DNA of 39,563 nt from Terramyces sp. JEL0728 (lineage: Eukaryota; Chytridiomycota; Chytridiomycetes; Rhizophydiales; Terramycetaceae): positions 1-39,563 of the forward strand of contig JADIIU010000114.1 in NCBI GenBank assembly GCA_027603945.1, given 5' to 3'. Position numbers and translations under genes: made by a program. The notes under the pieces are model-generated. The model made no database searches and was not told the DNA's origin. It worked only from the letters and a program-made list of their open reading frames with translations. Positions 9,446-19,298 of this stretch are shown here, piece by piece (position 1 is the first letter of the stretch; each line of letters opens with the position of its first letter).

Positions 9446-10599
9446 TTATGCGTTTTCGTAGCGGTTTTTGCGGACTTGTACACTTTCTAATCCTTCACGG
9501 TTGCGTACTATAGCGGCATTGCCCAGCGCAGTCAATCGTTGTTTTCTTTGTACGTTATATTTTTCGTATTTGTTGTTGAGTTCGGCTTTTGTTGGGAGCT
9601 TAGGCACTGATTTATGTGGTTTATATCCATGGTTAAGCAATTGAACATCGTCTGGGCTGGTTGCCGCGAGTTCTGTTGACACTTGAATCTTTCTCTTCAA
9701 GTAGTCCAGTGTTTCGTTGCGGACTACTCCGTATACCGGCTCATGGACACCTATGGTTAGTTGCAATTACCCAACTTTTGCATAATCGATGAAGAATCGG
9801 TATCCCAAGTGCTCTTGAACCATGCGAACGATTCCAGTTCCAATCCATTATCTTTGGCAAATTTCATGCTTGGTAGAAAAGCTCCTCGTTGTTCATAGGC
9901 CAGATCAGAAGGTTTCTCGAGTGAAAGCTCTTTAGATTGTCTCCATAGTGTGATTAAATAACGATGCTCTTTTCTAGGATTTGACAGTGGTGGATGAGGA
10001 GGCACATAGTCGTGCACTACACTACCTGCAGTTTGTTCTTGTTAATCAAAAAATACCATTCTGTTCACCTAAAAAGTTTGAATAGCCGCCATTTAGAACA
10101 AGACGGTCTTTTACTTGCACATTCGTAACCAGCCAGTGGCACCATTCATCAATCGATTGACGTTCAGGATATTGATGATCCAAGTCAGTCATCATGATAG
10201 TAAACAATCCCGACTTGTTGATTGCCACCGTTGGCGCATTAACAGTAAATTTAGGTTGAATTGGATGCCCGTAACACCCATTCCACTTTGTATTCTCAAA
10301 TTGCACCTGTATCAAAAAGTAATTACTTCAAAAAATGAAATATCAGTTTGCGGTAAAGCGTCTTTAAAAATCCCATCTTTTTCTGCAAATTTCAGCGTTT
10401 TTGGAAGGACATGTCTCTTGAACAAATTTGCATGTAGTTTTTTGTGAATATCTTTAGTAAAATCTGGGTTAGTGGAGTATTCTTTGTGATTATTGATATC
10501 CGCTATTTCACTCTTTCTGCTTCCTAGTAGGGACTGTGCTTGTTTGAATGCCTGGTCTAATGGATTCGTCTTGGGTAATTTTAGTATCGTCCTTGACAT
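9446..10599 (-). CDS. MRPL35: Mitochondrial large ribosomal subunit protein mL38 (PEBP fold)
   Basis: Four exons on the minus strand: 10327..10599, 10057..10306, about 9771..10037 and 9446..9750 (364 residues). Introns are 10307..10326 (20 nt), 10038..10056 (19 nt) and 9751..9770 (20 nt, with ACTAACCATAG). For the middle one a 31-nt variant using the AG at 10026 is also in frame and differs by four residues; I prefer 19 nt by analogy. The central domain has the phosphatidylethanolamine-binding-protein signature TDLDHQYPER...CHWLVTN...DYVPPHPP, preceded by an N-terminal extension as in mL38. Its role is structural, in the central protuberance of the mitoribosome. The stop lies inside AATAAA (9442..9447, complement). 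Confidence 0.85.
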
Positions 10600-10713
10600 T
10601 TTTTGTAAATTTTTTTTTGAGATGTAAAATTTAAGAATCAGTCCAGAGTAACGATCGCCATTGGTTTACAAGCACCTCGATGTTAGAGACCAAGACTTTT
10701 GTCGGCAAACAAA

Positions 10714-11841
10714 TTAAATATCGTCCTTTATTTCTTCAAATTTTCCAACTTCAAGGTCATCTAGAGTTGTATCGGATGAAAAAGATTCCAATCGCCGATA
10801 CTTGTTGTTGAAGCTAATCAAATAAGCCATCAGATGGAAATACACGATAATAGCAAAGCCTATAGAAGCCAAGAGCATGGAATATGATCCTGCATCAAAT
10901 TTAGAGTCCTTGAGTTTATAAATAGCGTCTGAGCTTCCACCCATGAAAAACATGCCTGAAGTAACCCATAGAGTATCAACCAGAACACGAGTATCAATAT
11001 TTCCATACAAGCTGAGCAATTTGATTGTCGAAGCACCAACAAGAGTCATACCAAACATGATGTGCAATACCAGAGCAAAAGAGGAATTCTGATCATGGAA
11101 AATCATTTGGATTCCTTCAACAAACAAAACTATATACGGGAAGGGATTAACAATGTTCTTGGATCTGTAAATCAACCCAAGCACGCCGCCAAAGAACCAA
11201 AATACACCACTCAGCGTGTGTTGATAGTCCCTGTGACTCCAATTTGTCCCCCACCGATGCGTAACTATAGTATTTAAAATACCGAAAAATAGTATTACTG
11301 CAATTAGGACATCATGCTGGTATTGGGTAAACATTCCTATAAATGCAACCGCGATGAATGCAAATCCCATCCCAAAATGTGCCATACAATTATTAACTTC
11401 ACTAGGTTGGCAGATGCCCAAACTAGCGGTTACTCCACTACCCATTTGTAATATAGGCATTATAACAAACAAAGCCAAGAGTAGATAGTGCGCCTTGCGA
11501 AGGAATTCGGATCTTGTAGTTTTAAAACATATCGTAAAAACAGTTAGAACGTATACAAGGTAGAATACGTATGGTTGAGAGTGTACATGAAAGGAGGACA
11601 GTCGGTATCCATATAATTTGTGCCCAAAAAAGTACGCAATGTGGAACAGCGCAAATCCAACGAATAGCAGATATAGATTTGGGTTTCTTTTTATAGTGTA
11701 GATGATTGATAATGGGAATAGGAATAGGAACGATGTCGCCATAAGCGTAACATGGATGACGAGTGTTGCAGATACTGGCGGCGTGATTAGCAGCGAAGGG
11801 TCCTGTTTGTCATAGTCAAAGTTGTGTAGGTGTCTCTTCAT
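10714..11841 (-). CDS. Ytp1-like multi-pass membrane protein
   Basis: A single exon on the minus strand gives 375 residues from the ATG at 11841. An in-frame ATG at 11928 would begin 8 bp from the upstream gene's stop and adds a non-conserved leader, so I prefer 11841. There are about ten hydrophobic helices. Landmarks fit the fungal Ytp1/DUF2427 family, related in layout to cytochrome b561 proteins: AHFGMGFAFIA, the QHTLSGVFWFFGGVLGL helix and a later LHIMFGMTLVGA helix with His residues. The C-terminal tail is acidic and cytosolic. Biochemical function is not established in the family. The MFSD5-like gene lies immediately upstream on the same strand, 95 bp away. Confidence 0.7.
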   Translation of the reverse strand: MKRHLHNFDYDKQDPSLLITPPVSATLVIHVTLMATSFLFLFPLSIIYTIKRNPNLYLLFVGFALFHIAYFFGHKLYGYRLSSFHVHSQPYVFYLVYVLTVFTICFKTTRSEFLRKAHYLLLALFVIMPILQMGSGVTASLGICQPSEVNNCMAHFGMGFAFIAVAFIGMFTQYQHDVLIAVILFFGILNTIVTHRWGTNWSHRDYQHTLSGVFWFFGGVLGLIYRSKNIVNPFPYIVLFVEGIQMIFHDQNSSFALVLHIMFGMTLVGASTIKLLSLYGNIDTRVLVDTLWVTSGMFFMGGSSDAIYKLKDSKFDAGSYSMLLASIGFAIIVYFHLMAYLISFNNKYRRLESFSSDTTLDDLEVGKFEEIKDDI

Positions 11842-11936
11842 TACTCGTCCTTCATTTTCTTTGTTTTTATCTGGATTTTTATTTATTTGTTGTGATAAAC
11901 AAATATAACACATCCAAACATGGATCAACTTGGAAA

Positions 11937-13331
11937 TTATTTATTTTTATCTTTTGCAGACACCTGTAATCTTAGCGACAGCAATAATCCCAAACCAGTC
12001 AACCCGCCGCAAACTAAAAATCGCGACTCTAACGACAGTGAATTTACAACCAGCAAAACTAAAACCACTGTCAGATTCAACGGTATCCTGAAAAAGTTCA
12101 TTACCGTAGCTCGCTGACCCTCCGGTATGATTCTACTTCTGAGACTTCCAATTGTAGGAAAGTAAAGCCCACAGCTAGCTTCAAACAGATTGAATGCGAG
12201 TACTGCGGATATCTCCGACTAGGTTAAATGTTTCTACTTTAAATACGATAGGGATTGTAAATGAAACGGTTGCTATGAGGAATACTACTACAGACAGGAA
12301 TTCAAACGAACTCTTATTTGTCGAATATTTGAATATTTGGGAGCCAATCATTACATGAACCATAAAAGTAGCGAATATCACGCCAAAAGGCAAGGCTGGC
12401 GATTCTGAATCAGTGAAATGTACCTGCTATTGACTCTAATACTGGGGACCATAGGAAGACAAAGGTGTACATTGCGCTTTCAAAACAGCACTGCATCACA
12501 CCAACTGACAGAATTCTTGGATTAGCCAAGATCGCGAACAAGTCCTGGCCATCCTTTTTCACTTTGGTTCCTTTCTTTGCTTCAACTTTTTTTTCTTTGC
12601 TGATTCCATAGTTTTCTCCCCAGAACAAAATGATAAACACAAATGAAATTACGACCAAGAAAGACGCAAAAAGGAAAGGAGATTTCAAGCCGTAGAAATC
12701 AACCAAGCCATTGGCAATTAAACCTGAAATGATTGCTGAAAACCCATTCAAAAAGGTCCCCCATGAAAAAGTGTCATCCAACAACCTCTCCTCAAATTTC
12801 CGTTCATGGTGAGCTGCAATCATCCAAGATTCAAATACAGAGTGTAATAGGGAAGTAGATATACCACCAAATACCCTTCCAACTATCATAATGGGATAGG
12901 ATGTTTGTATTTTGGTCATGCAACAAATCCCATAAAAAACGCAATATCCCAGGCAGCCTACCCTTCGTCCGCTGTATTAACAATAAATACTATTTATCTG
13001 AAAGTGATCCGAAATAAGTTCCAAATATCGCTGATCCTGCAAACCCTGTAACAGCCAGCACTGCAATTTGATTCAAATCGTATCCAAATGACTTGTACAA
13101 CGCGTATTGATACGACCTAAATCAAACATCACATACCCTTTCATTAGCACTTCAAACCTTGCAACCACTAGAATTAATTTTACTTACGTCCGACATGTAG
13201 ATCAAAATCATTATTGAAAAATACTGGATTTGAAACGATCGAAAATTCTTGTGATGAGTATACTGTTCGTTTGACGATATACTGAATACAACCAGTGTCA
13301 GCACCGATACTGAAAATATTGTCCAGTACAT
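11937..13331 (-). CDS. MFSD5: MFSD5-like (molybdate-anion transporter family) MFS protein with seven exons
   Basis: Minus-strand exons: 13188..13331, 13158..13167 (10 nt), 13137 (1 nt), 12991..13116, 12424..12971, 12238..12404 and 11937..12218, giving 425 residues. The six introns are 20, 20, 20, 19, 19 and 19 nt. The spliced product shows the family landmarks in order: SDWLQGSYQYALYKSFGY, GSLSDKYGRRVGCLGY, GRVFGGISTSLLHSVFESW, an FSWGTF segment, LWSPVLES, and FEASCGLYFPTIGSLRSRII. Human MFSD5 is of similar length. I use the ATG at 13331 because it places the first helix as in the family and lies clear of the upstream stop; an ATG at 13382 is possible. The role is a plasma- or endomembrane transporter, with molybdate known for some relatives. 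Confidence 0.85.
13117..13157 (-). other. Two 20-nt introns separated by a single-nucleotide exon
   Basis: Within the MFSD5-like gene (minus strand), intron 13138..13157 begins GTTTGAAG and ends GCTAATGAAAG. A lone G follows at 13137, then intron 13117..13136, which begins GTATGTG and ends TTGATTTAG. Removing all 41 bases as one intron puts the rest of the gene out of frame; keeping the single G restores DWLQGSYQYALY, which aligns without a gap to the conserved DWLQ-x-x-Y-x-Y-x-L-Y motif of the family. A 34-nt intron starting at a GTGC (13117..13150) is also in frame but inserts two residues. Confidence 0.7.
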
Positions 13332-13392
13332 TACTTGAAAATTGCAAAGTATCAAGAAAACTTTTTTTATTATAGAGCCCATCTCCACTTTA

Positions 13393-15119
13393 TCAGGCAA
13401 AGCATACCAAAAGAGCTAGCACAATCAACATGCGGTTTATAAGCGGTGGTAAACCATCCGCGCCAGAAATCGTAGTTGAAACAGAAGTTGAAAGTGCAAT
13501 TGTGTACCCAGTCGAGAGCGCATTTCCAGCTGCAGCGGTAGAATTATAACCCATAAAATCATTTTGAGGGCTAGTATCGTATCCACAACCAGAACAGTCT
13601 GAATTGTCACAATAATCGCAAGTACTATTTCCATCATCCGTGCCATTAAAGACATACGTGTAATTGTATTCAATTAGATAACTATTTGTCAGATTTAACG
13701 GTTCGCAGACATCTGTTGCGTTGATGTAGGATAGTGGGATGTAGAATGGTGGAGTGCTGAAATCGTAACTGATTTCACTCATAACGACGGATATATTGAC
13801 GTACAGCTGATCAGCGGGGTCTTTGCATATACAAAGTGAGCTGTTTGCGTTGGGTAGAGGAGAGCATCCATAGCTGTTTGTTGATGCTGTGGTAGTTGCA
13901 GCAGCGGACGACGTTGGACAAGAAGGACTAGCACAATAAGAAGAGCTTTGATCTTGGATTACTCCAGTACATATCGGAATGAACTGATCCGGGTAATTTG
14001 AGTTGGACCCAGTTGAACAATTGGAGACAAATTGAGCATAATAATCGGCATACCAACTCGCATTTTGTAGAGTATAAATATAATTTGTAATATTCAGCAG
14101 TTGGCTAAAGCTCACCAAAGTATTATTGGTCAACGAGGTGTCATTTGCGAGTACTGCAGGCGGAGATACCCAAAATGATAATTCTTCAAAAAACACGTAT
14201 GAAACTTCTGGATGATCGCAAAAATGAATATCTTGATTGATAAGCAAGTGCAAATTTGCCATGTATGCCATTTGGAAATATTGTGCCAGTAAAGCGCTGT
14301 ATACCTGAATAGCCGTGGTAGCGCCTCTGATCATATTTGATGAAGTTTGGAGTATATCATGCGGGTAACTGCCGATTTGTGTCAGGTATGTCGCGTATTC
14401 TAGGTCAAAAGCCGCGATTGTCAGGGACAGATTAAATGCCCTCAAGGCGGATTGCAGCTATGTGAGGCAATAATTACTTTGATAACGTTTGGAAGACGGT
14501 CAAGCGTTAGATATTGATCAAACGAGGTGGGCATGCTATTGATGCTTTGGTCAACAATTCTATCAAGCAAGGTAGAGTTGTAGACCGATATTGAGTTTTG
14601 CACATGCTGTAAAAAGTGAAAAGAGTACCATGCCATATTAAAGCAGGCATAATTTCCGTTGAATACGAGAATATTCGCATTTTGATTGCCGGCAGTGTCG
14701 GAAACGTTGAACAAGTTAAAGTCGATATCCAGCTGAATCTGCTGTAAAGTATCCACGTACTTTTGATACCCAATGATTTCATTAACGATATTTGTAGATC
14801 CATAAAAGAAGATGTTTGTGATTGTAGCGGTAATACAAGTAGAAGTAACCGCGTATATTGAGGTCAAATCGTCAGCAATCGAAACAACTGTAACCAAAGA
14901 CCCATTTTCCCCTGACGCATTAAATCCTACTCGTCTTGCTACATTGTATTTTTGAATTGTAATTTCAGTGGTGCTGAAGAGCAATTCAATGTCTGCTTGA
15001 CTCTGACAAATTGCATTGTAAGGGAGTATATCACTAGCAATTTCAGAGATGATATCTGATGATTGCTGCAGAGTATACTGGGCTGCAACTAACCCAAATA
15101 CCCCAAAAAGCAACTTCAT
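13393..15119 (-). CDS. Secreted Cys- and Asn-rich GPI-type protein, unknown family (paralogue A)
   Basis: Two exons on the minus strand, 14478..15119 and 13393..14457, joined by removing a 20-nt intron (14458..14477), give 568 residues. I start at the ATG at 15119 because MKLLFGVFGLVAAQ is a clean signal peptide; an ATG six codons earlier exists. The ectodomain has many N-glycosylation sequons, an LPYNAICQSQADIELLFSTT segment near the N-terminus, then a Ser/Thr/Ala linker and a Cys-rich part with CICKDPADQ and CDYCDNSDCSGCG. A hydrophobic tail (MLIVLALLVCFA) suggests GPI anchoring. The next gene (15241..18153) shares the CQSQ segment and overall plan. The stop TGA is 10 bp or more before the MFSD5 gene. 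I do not recognise the family. Confidence 0.8.
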
Positions 15120-15240
15120 GACAAAGTTACACGTCATTTTGGCTTTAGATATACACCATCGTTCAATTCAAATATTATTGAACGAGCACAACATAACCGC
15201 TAAAATTCATAAAACAGGGTTTATTCACAAAAATAACGCT

Positions 15241-18153
15241 TTACGCTACGTATACCGCAATGGCCAATACAATCATTAAGGAATTGAAAGTTTGAGCGAC
15301 TGATTGGGCACCAGATTTAGTTGTTTGAGCAACTGTGGTAGCAACTACTGGTTCATTAGTAGGAACGTATGCTGGAGGGGTAGTTGGTTGTGGTGGAGGA
15401 GTAGTTTGAGGTGCATATGGTGCGGTAGTTGGGACAGGTGGTAATTCCTGGCAAATATTAACGTCCCAGAATGCAAGGGCATCAAACAATGGGTTTTGAG
15501 GTGCATTTTGAACGTTAATAGTAGCTTCGAAAGAGACAATTTGGTTAAGAACTCCGTTAAACATAGTTGAGCCAATGTCGCTTTCACATCCACAAAGTGC
15601 TGATGGCTGAGGAGTAGCATAAGCTCTCTTGTACAATAATACAGTAGTGGTAGCATCAGTGGTAGTTGCATCATCGGTTGTGGTTGCATCAGCAGTTGTG
15701 GTGGCAGCGTCAGTGGTAGTTGCAGCGTCAGTGGTAGTTGCAGCGTCAGTGGTAGTTGCAGCGACAGTGGTAGTTGCAGCATCAGTGGTAGTTGCAGCGA
15801 CAGTGGTAGTTGCAGCGTCAGTGGTAGTGGCAGCGACAGTGGTAGTTACATCAGCAGTTGTGGTGGCAGCGACAGTTGTAGTTGCAGCGTCAGTGGTAGT
15901 TGCAGCGACAGTTGTGGTGGCAGCGACAGTGGTAGTTGCAGCATCAGTGGTAGTTGCAGCGACAGTGGTAGTTGCAGCATCAGTTGTGGTGGCAGCGACA
16001 GTGGTAGTTGCAGCAGCAGTGGTAGTTACATCAGCAGTTGTGGTGGCAGCGACAGTGGTAGTTGCAGCAGCAGTGGTAGTTGCAGCGACAGTTGTAGTTG
16101 CAGCGACAGTGGTAGTTGCAGCAGCAGTTGTGGTGGCAGCAGCGGTGGTAGTGGCAGCAGCAGTGGTAGTTGCAGCGACAGTTGTGGTGGCAGCGACAGT
16201 GGTAGTTGCAGCAGCAGTGGTAGTGGCAGCAGCAGTTGTGGTGGCAGCGGCAGTTGTGGTGGCAGCGGCAGTTGTGGTGGCAGCGACAGTGGTAGTTGCA
16301 GCAGCAGTGGTAGTTGCAGCAGCGGTGGTAGTTGCAGCAGCGGTGGTAGTGGCAGCAGCAGTGGTAGTTGCAGCGACAGTTGTGGTGGCAGCGACAGTTG
16401 TGGTGGCAGCGACAGTTGTGGTGGCAGCGACAGTTGTGGTGGCAGCGACAGTTGTGGTGGCAGCGACAGTTGTAGTTGCGGCTACATATCCTGCGGTGGT
16501 AGTTGCAGCAGCAGTTGTAGTTATAGCAGCAGTGGTAGTTGCAACAGCAGTTGTGGTGGCAGCGACAGTTGTAGTTGCGGCTACATACCCTGCGGTGGTA
16601 GTTGCAGCAGCAGTAGTGGTGGCAGCGACGGTTGTACTACCTCCATATACTGCAGCAGTGGTAGTTCGGGTTGTTGTAACCGCGGCAGTTGTACTACCTC
16701 CATAAACAGCAGCAGTGGTGGTGGTAGATCTTGTAGTGGTAGCAGCAGCAGTGGTTGCTCCATAAGCAGCAGTGGTTGAAACAACAGTAGTAGTGCGAGT
16801 GGTAGCAACGCCATTGTATCCAGTAGTAGTAACAACAGTTGTAGTAGTAGCAGCGCCATATGCTGGAGCGGTAGTAGTTGTTCGGAGGGTGGTGGTTGGA
16901 GCACCATATCCTTGAGTAGTTGCTGGAGCAGTCGCGGTACCATAGTAACCTGGATTTGTAAATGGATTGAGTGGAGCACAGTAACATCCACCATTTTGAA
17001 CTACAGGACCTGGGCAAACTGGAGGTGGAGCAACAGGAGCATTGTTGATATATTGAGAATATCCACAAAGTGAGGTCAAGTTGCCGATCAAAGGTTGGGC
17101 TGTGACTTGTAATGCGGTAATTTGAACGGTAATATCGGTTAAGACTGGACCGATTGAAGAGTTGTACCAGTTAAAGGAGTTCAAAGTAACTGCGACGGCA
17201 GTGAGTGATGCTGCAACAACGGTTACGTTAACAGGATTTAAAGCATACTTGTAGTAGGCAGCTTGGACCGCAGGATTGCTACATAAAGCTTGGGAGCCGT
17301 TTACAATAATTGAAGTTTGGAAGAAGGAGGCTGTAGCAGATAAAGCAAAGAACTGTTTGGAAAACGCGCTAGCAATACTGCTGACTGCTTGAATGACGGT
17401 GCCATTTCCACCAGGTAGATTCAATACAAAGTCCAAATCAGTTCTTACTTGAGCCAAAATAGTTTGGACGGCCAAAGTAAAGTATTTGAAGTGGTTCAAA
17501 TTCTTGATATCGTGTGAGATTGCATTCAAGGCAGCAGTGAGATTCATTTGTTGTAGTCCTAGAATAATTGGAACAATCGATTTATAGATCTTTCCAGTTA
17601 CATTATGGCTGTAGCTTTGGATGGTTGGCAGCTGCACGCTAACACCGTCAATATAAGCGACCAAGGCAAGGTTTGCAGCAATAACTAGCGAGGCAGCATT
17701 GACTTTATTGGATGGGTCTGGAATTTGAGGCAAAAGAGCGGCAATAGTCCCAATATTTTGCAATATCTGGTTATATCTGTCGTATGAACCAATGGTGTTC
17801 ATAAACCAGGTAACATTAGCGCCAATTTGGAATGTGTTTGCGACAGTAGAAGCTATACAAGTACTAGTAATAGCAATGACGCTGGAAATAGAAATAGCAG
17901 CGTCAGTAACATTAGCGGTGTTGTTTTGGCAGTCATAGGCTGAGAATCCAGTAAAGTTTAGTACACTGAGCGTATCAAACTTTCTGATTACAATTTCAGT
18001 AGCAGAGAATAGAGCAGCTGGATCTGACTGTGATTGACATAGATGGCCATAAGGATAGATGTCCATCGCGACTTGCTTGACCAAGTTTTGAATTTGACTG
18101 ATTGATACCTGTCCTAATGCCTGTGAAATGAGAGACAACAGGAAGAGATTCAT
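15241..18153 (-). CDS. Giant secreted mucin-like protein of the same unknown family (paralogue B)
   Basis: A single exon on the minus strand gives 970 residues. The signal peptide is followed by an ectodomain of about 370 residues containing IYPYGHLCQSQSDPAALFSA, matching paralogue A (LPYNAICQSQADIELLFSTT). After a Cys/Pro-rich hinge comes a Thr/Ala stalk of roughly 400 residues built on VAATTTAAATTT hexads. It is followed by a C-terminal Cys domain with LCGCESDIG and NICQELPPVP whose spacing resembles paralogue A, and a hydrophobic tail (LMIVLAIAVYVA). The likely role is a cell-surface or cyst-wall mucin. A TATA box lies about 37 bp upstream, and AATAAA (15221..15226, complement) 15 nt after the stop. 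The function of the globular domain is unknown to me. Confidence 0.85.
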   Translation of the reverse strand: MNLFLLSLISQALGQVSISQIQNLVKQVAMDIYPYGHLCQSQSDPAALFSATEIVIRKFDTLSVLNFTGFSAYDCQNNTANVTDAAISISSVIAITSTCIASTVANTFQIGANVTWFMNTIGSYDRYNQILQNIGTIAALLPQIPDPSNKVNAASLVIAANLALVAYIDGVSVQLPTIQSYSHNVTGKIYKSIVPIILGLQQMNLTAALNAISHDIKNLNHFKYFTLAVQTILAQVRTDLDFVLNLPGGNGTVIQAVSSIASAFSKQFFALSATASFFQTSIIVNGSQALCSNPAVQAAYYKYALNPVNVTVVAASLTAVAVTLNSFNWYNSSIGPVLTDITVQITALQVTAQPLIGNLTSLCGYSQYINNAPVAPPPVCPGPVVQNGGCYCAPLNPFTNPGYYGTATAPATTQGYGAPTTTLRTTTTAPAYGAATTTTVVTTTGYNGVATTRTTTVVSTTAAYGATTAAATTTRSTTTTAAVYGGSTTAAVTTTRTTTAAVYGGSTTVAATTTAAATTTAGYVAATTTVAATTTAVATTTAAITTTAAATTTAGYVAATTTVAATTTVAATTTVAATTTVAATTTVAATTTVAATTTAAATTTAAATTTAAATTTAAATTTVAATTTAAATTTAAATTTAAATTTAAATTTVAATTTVAATTTAAATTTAAATTTAAATTTVAATTTVAATTTAAATTTVAATTTADVTTTAAATTTVAATTTDAATTTVAATTTDAATTTVAATTTVAATTTDAATTTVAATTTADVTTTVAATTTDAATTTVAATTTDAATTTVAATTTDAATTTDAATTTDAATTTADATTTDDATTTDATTTVLLYKRAYATPQPSALCGCESDIGSTMFNGVLNQIVSFEATINVQNAPQNPLFDALAFWDVNICQELPPVPTTAPYAPQTTPPPQPTTPPAYVPTNEPVVATTVAQTTKSGAQSVAQTFNSLMIVLAIAVYVA
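15640..16620 (-). repeat. 18-bp minisatellite encoding (A/V/D)AATTT repeats
   Basis: About 1 kb of tandem 18-bp units, each encoding a hexapeptide such as VAATTT, AAATTT or DAATTT on the minus strand. Units vary at the first residue (Val, Ala, Asp) and at synonymous sites (ACTACC against ACAACT). Asp-bearing units cluster toward the C-terminal end, giving a gradient in charge. The period never breaks frame, so copy number can change without disrupting the gene. Confidence 0.9.
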
Positions 18154-18182
18154 TTTGATTAGAATTTGCTTCGCGATCTTGA

Positions 18183-18190
18183 TATTTATA
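18183..18190 (-). promoter_or_regulatory. TATA box of gene 15241..18153
   Basis: TATAAATA on the minus strand (TATTTATA on plus) lies about 35 bp before the ATG at 18153, with ATCATCGATATAAATA around it. The position matches TATA elements of the other secreted-protein genes in the window. Confidence 0.5.
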
Positions 18191-18463
18191 TCGATGATGA
18201 CATAGTTGCTGATGTCATCCTCATTATGTCGTTAATTAAATTTGATCTAAAGTCGCTCTAGACAGGTACTAAAATACACGGATGTTTCACGAAATTAAGC
18301 ATTTCTTTATTTGATTGGCTGTGATATTCTGTCGAAGGATTTGAAATGCTAAAAGGTCACACGTTTACATTACCTCATTGTTGTTATTCTCCAAGGATAA
18401 ACAATGTAGATTGTGCCATTGTCTATCGGTTATAGAGTTGAAAGAAATAGCATATCACGATAG

Positions 18464-18824
18464 ATGTTGCGCCTTATTTGGTCAACTACCACTCTGCTAT
18501 TTTGCTGCCCATATCCGTCCCATTTTGTCCTTTTAAATAATCTGAACACCAAACAAAATTTCTTTGGGCCAGGAGGCGACAGTAGCTGCTTGTAGTGAAT
18601 ATCAATCTGTTTTGAGCCGTAGCCCTTGGCTTTCTAGCGAGTTGGTTGAAACACGCTGTGAGACGGCAAACGACCGTGTCATATTGGATTTACTGCCTGA
18701 ATATCTCATATTTGAAAGCATTGTAGATGATAGAGTGTGTATGTCTCTCGATGAAACTCCCAAAATCACCAAACGCGACTTTTTGTTCGAAAACGACTTG
18801 AACAAAGTTATTTCAAATCTCTAA
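18464..18824 (+). CDS. Possible small spliced gene, unknown product
   Basis: Bases 18617..18824 are an open, protein-like stretch (LVETRCETANDRVILDLLPE...DLNKVISNL, stop TAA) without a local ATG. An ATG at 18464 opens a frame that joins it in phase if 18595..18616 (GTGAATATCAATCTGTTTTGAG without its last two bases quoted as core, 22 nt in all) is removed, giving 112 residues with a hydrophobic N-terminus (MLRLIWSTTTLLFCC). The proposed intron has the right length, but it lacks the usual TAAC/TAAT motif and ends in GAG rather than the local TAG, CAG or AAG. I do not recognise the protein. The downstream part looks more coding than its antisense ORF, which is Ser-rich like other shadows. Confidence 0.3.
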
Positions 18825-19298
18825 AGTAAATCAGACTCCAATAGTTTGCATATCCACTATTTATACACACCACACACTTTTATTTTATTCATAGTAGGTA
18901 CAACCTCATTGTTTGAATACAATGGTATTCATGATTGCTGTTAGTTCTTTCCCGCGAATTTCTATTGTTTATATCCTTATTATCACGATTCAACAGAGTT
19001 TCAAACATGTATACCAGAATCTAACCATCAACATGGTATAGACTTGAATCTCGCACGCAAAGGTCAACTAGCTCTGTGATAGTTGTCGAATATTAGAGAA
19101 TAATGTACTCAAAATGCTTGGCTATCAAGAAGCTTATTCAAAAGACCAGTTTTGGTTTGTTACAAGCGTTTATTTCATACCTCTGATTGGATGGCGACCG
19201 ACACTATCAATAAAGAACGGAATTATACAAGCCAACCTCCAAACACAAACAGTTATACAAGCCAACCTCCAACACAAACAATTCAATAAAATAATAGT
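18825..19298. other. Intergenic spacer downstream of EBP2
   Basis: No gene supported. It contains a direct repeat near its right end, in the 3' flank of EBP2. AT-rich stretches and several ATGs give only very short frames. Confidence 0.5.
19223..19280. repeat. Tandem direct repeat, period about 30 bp, two copies
   Basis: TTATACAAGCCAACCTCC followed by an ACACAAACA-like end occurs at 19223..19251 and again at 19253..19280, with one base of length difference. It lies just beyond the EBP2 stop and probably arose by slippage or a local duplication. Confidence 0.8.

Noticed and set aside
10026..10056. A 31-nt intron in mL38
   Set aside because: It is in frame, but the 19-nt version (10038..10056) fits the length of all other introns and has a TTAAC before the AG; kept only as an alternative.
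11920..12117. A 65-codon plus-strand ORF
   Set aside because: It lies antisense to the last exon of the MFSD5-like gene, whose reading matches the family (FEASCGLYFPT).
13117..13150. A single 34-nt intron replacing the 1-nt exon model
   Set aside because: It is in frame but adds two residues within a motif that aligns gap-free otherwise, and it ignores a perfect 20-nt intron pair.
15640..16620. CRISPR-like array
   Set aside because: The units are contiguous 18-bp coding repeats without unique spacers, in a eukaryotic gene.
15629..16705. A 358-codon plus-strand ORF of Val/Ala repeats
   Set aside because: It is the antisense of the mucin minisatellite; the opposite frame belongs to a protein with signal peptide, Cys domains and GPI-type tail.
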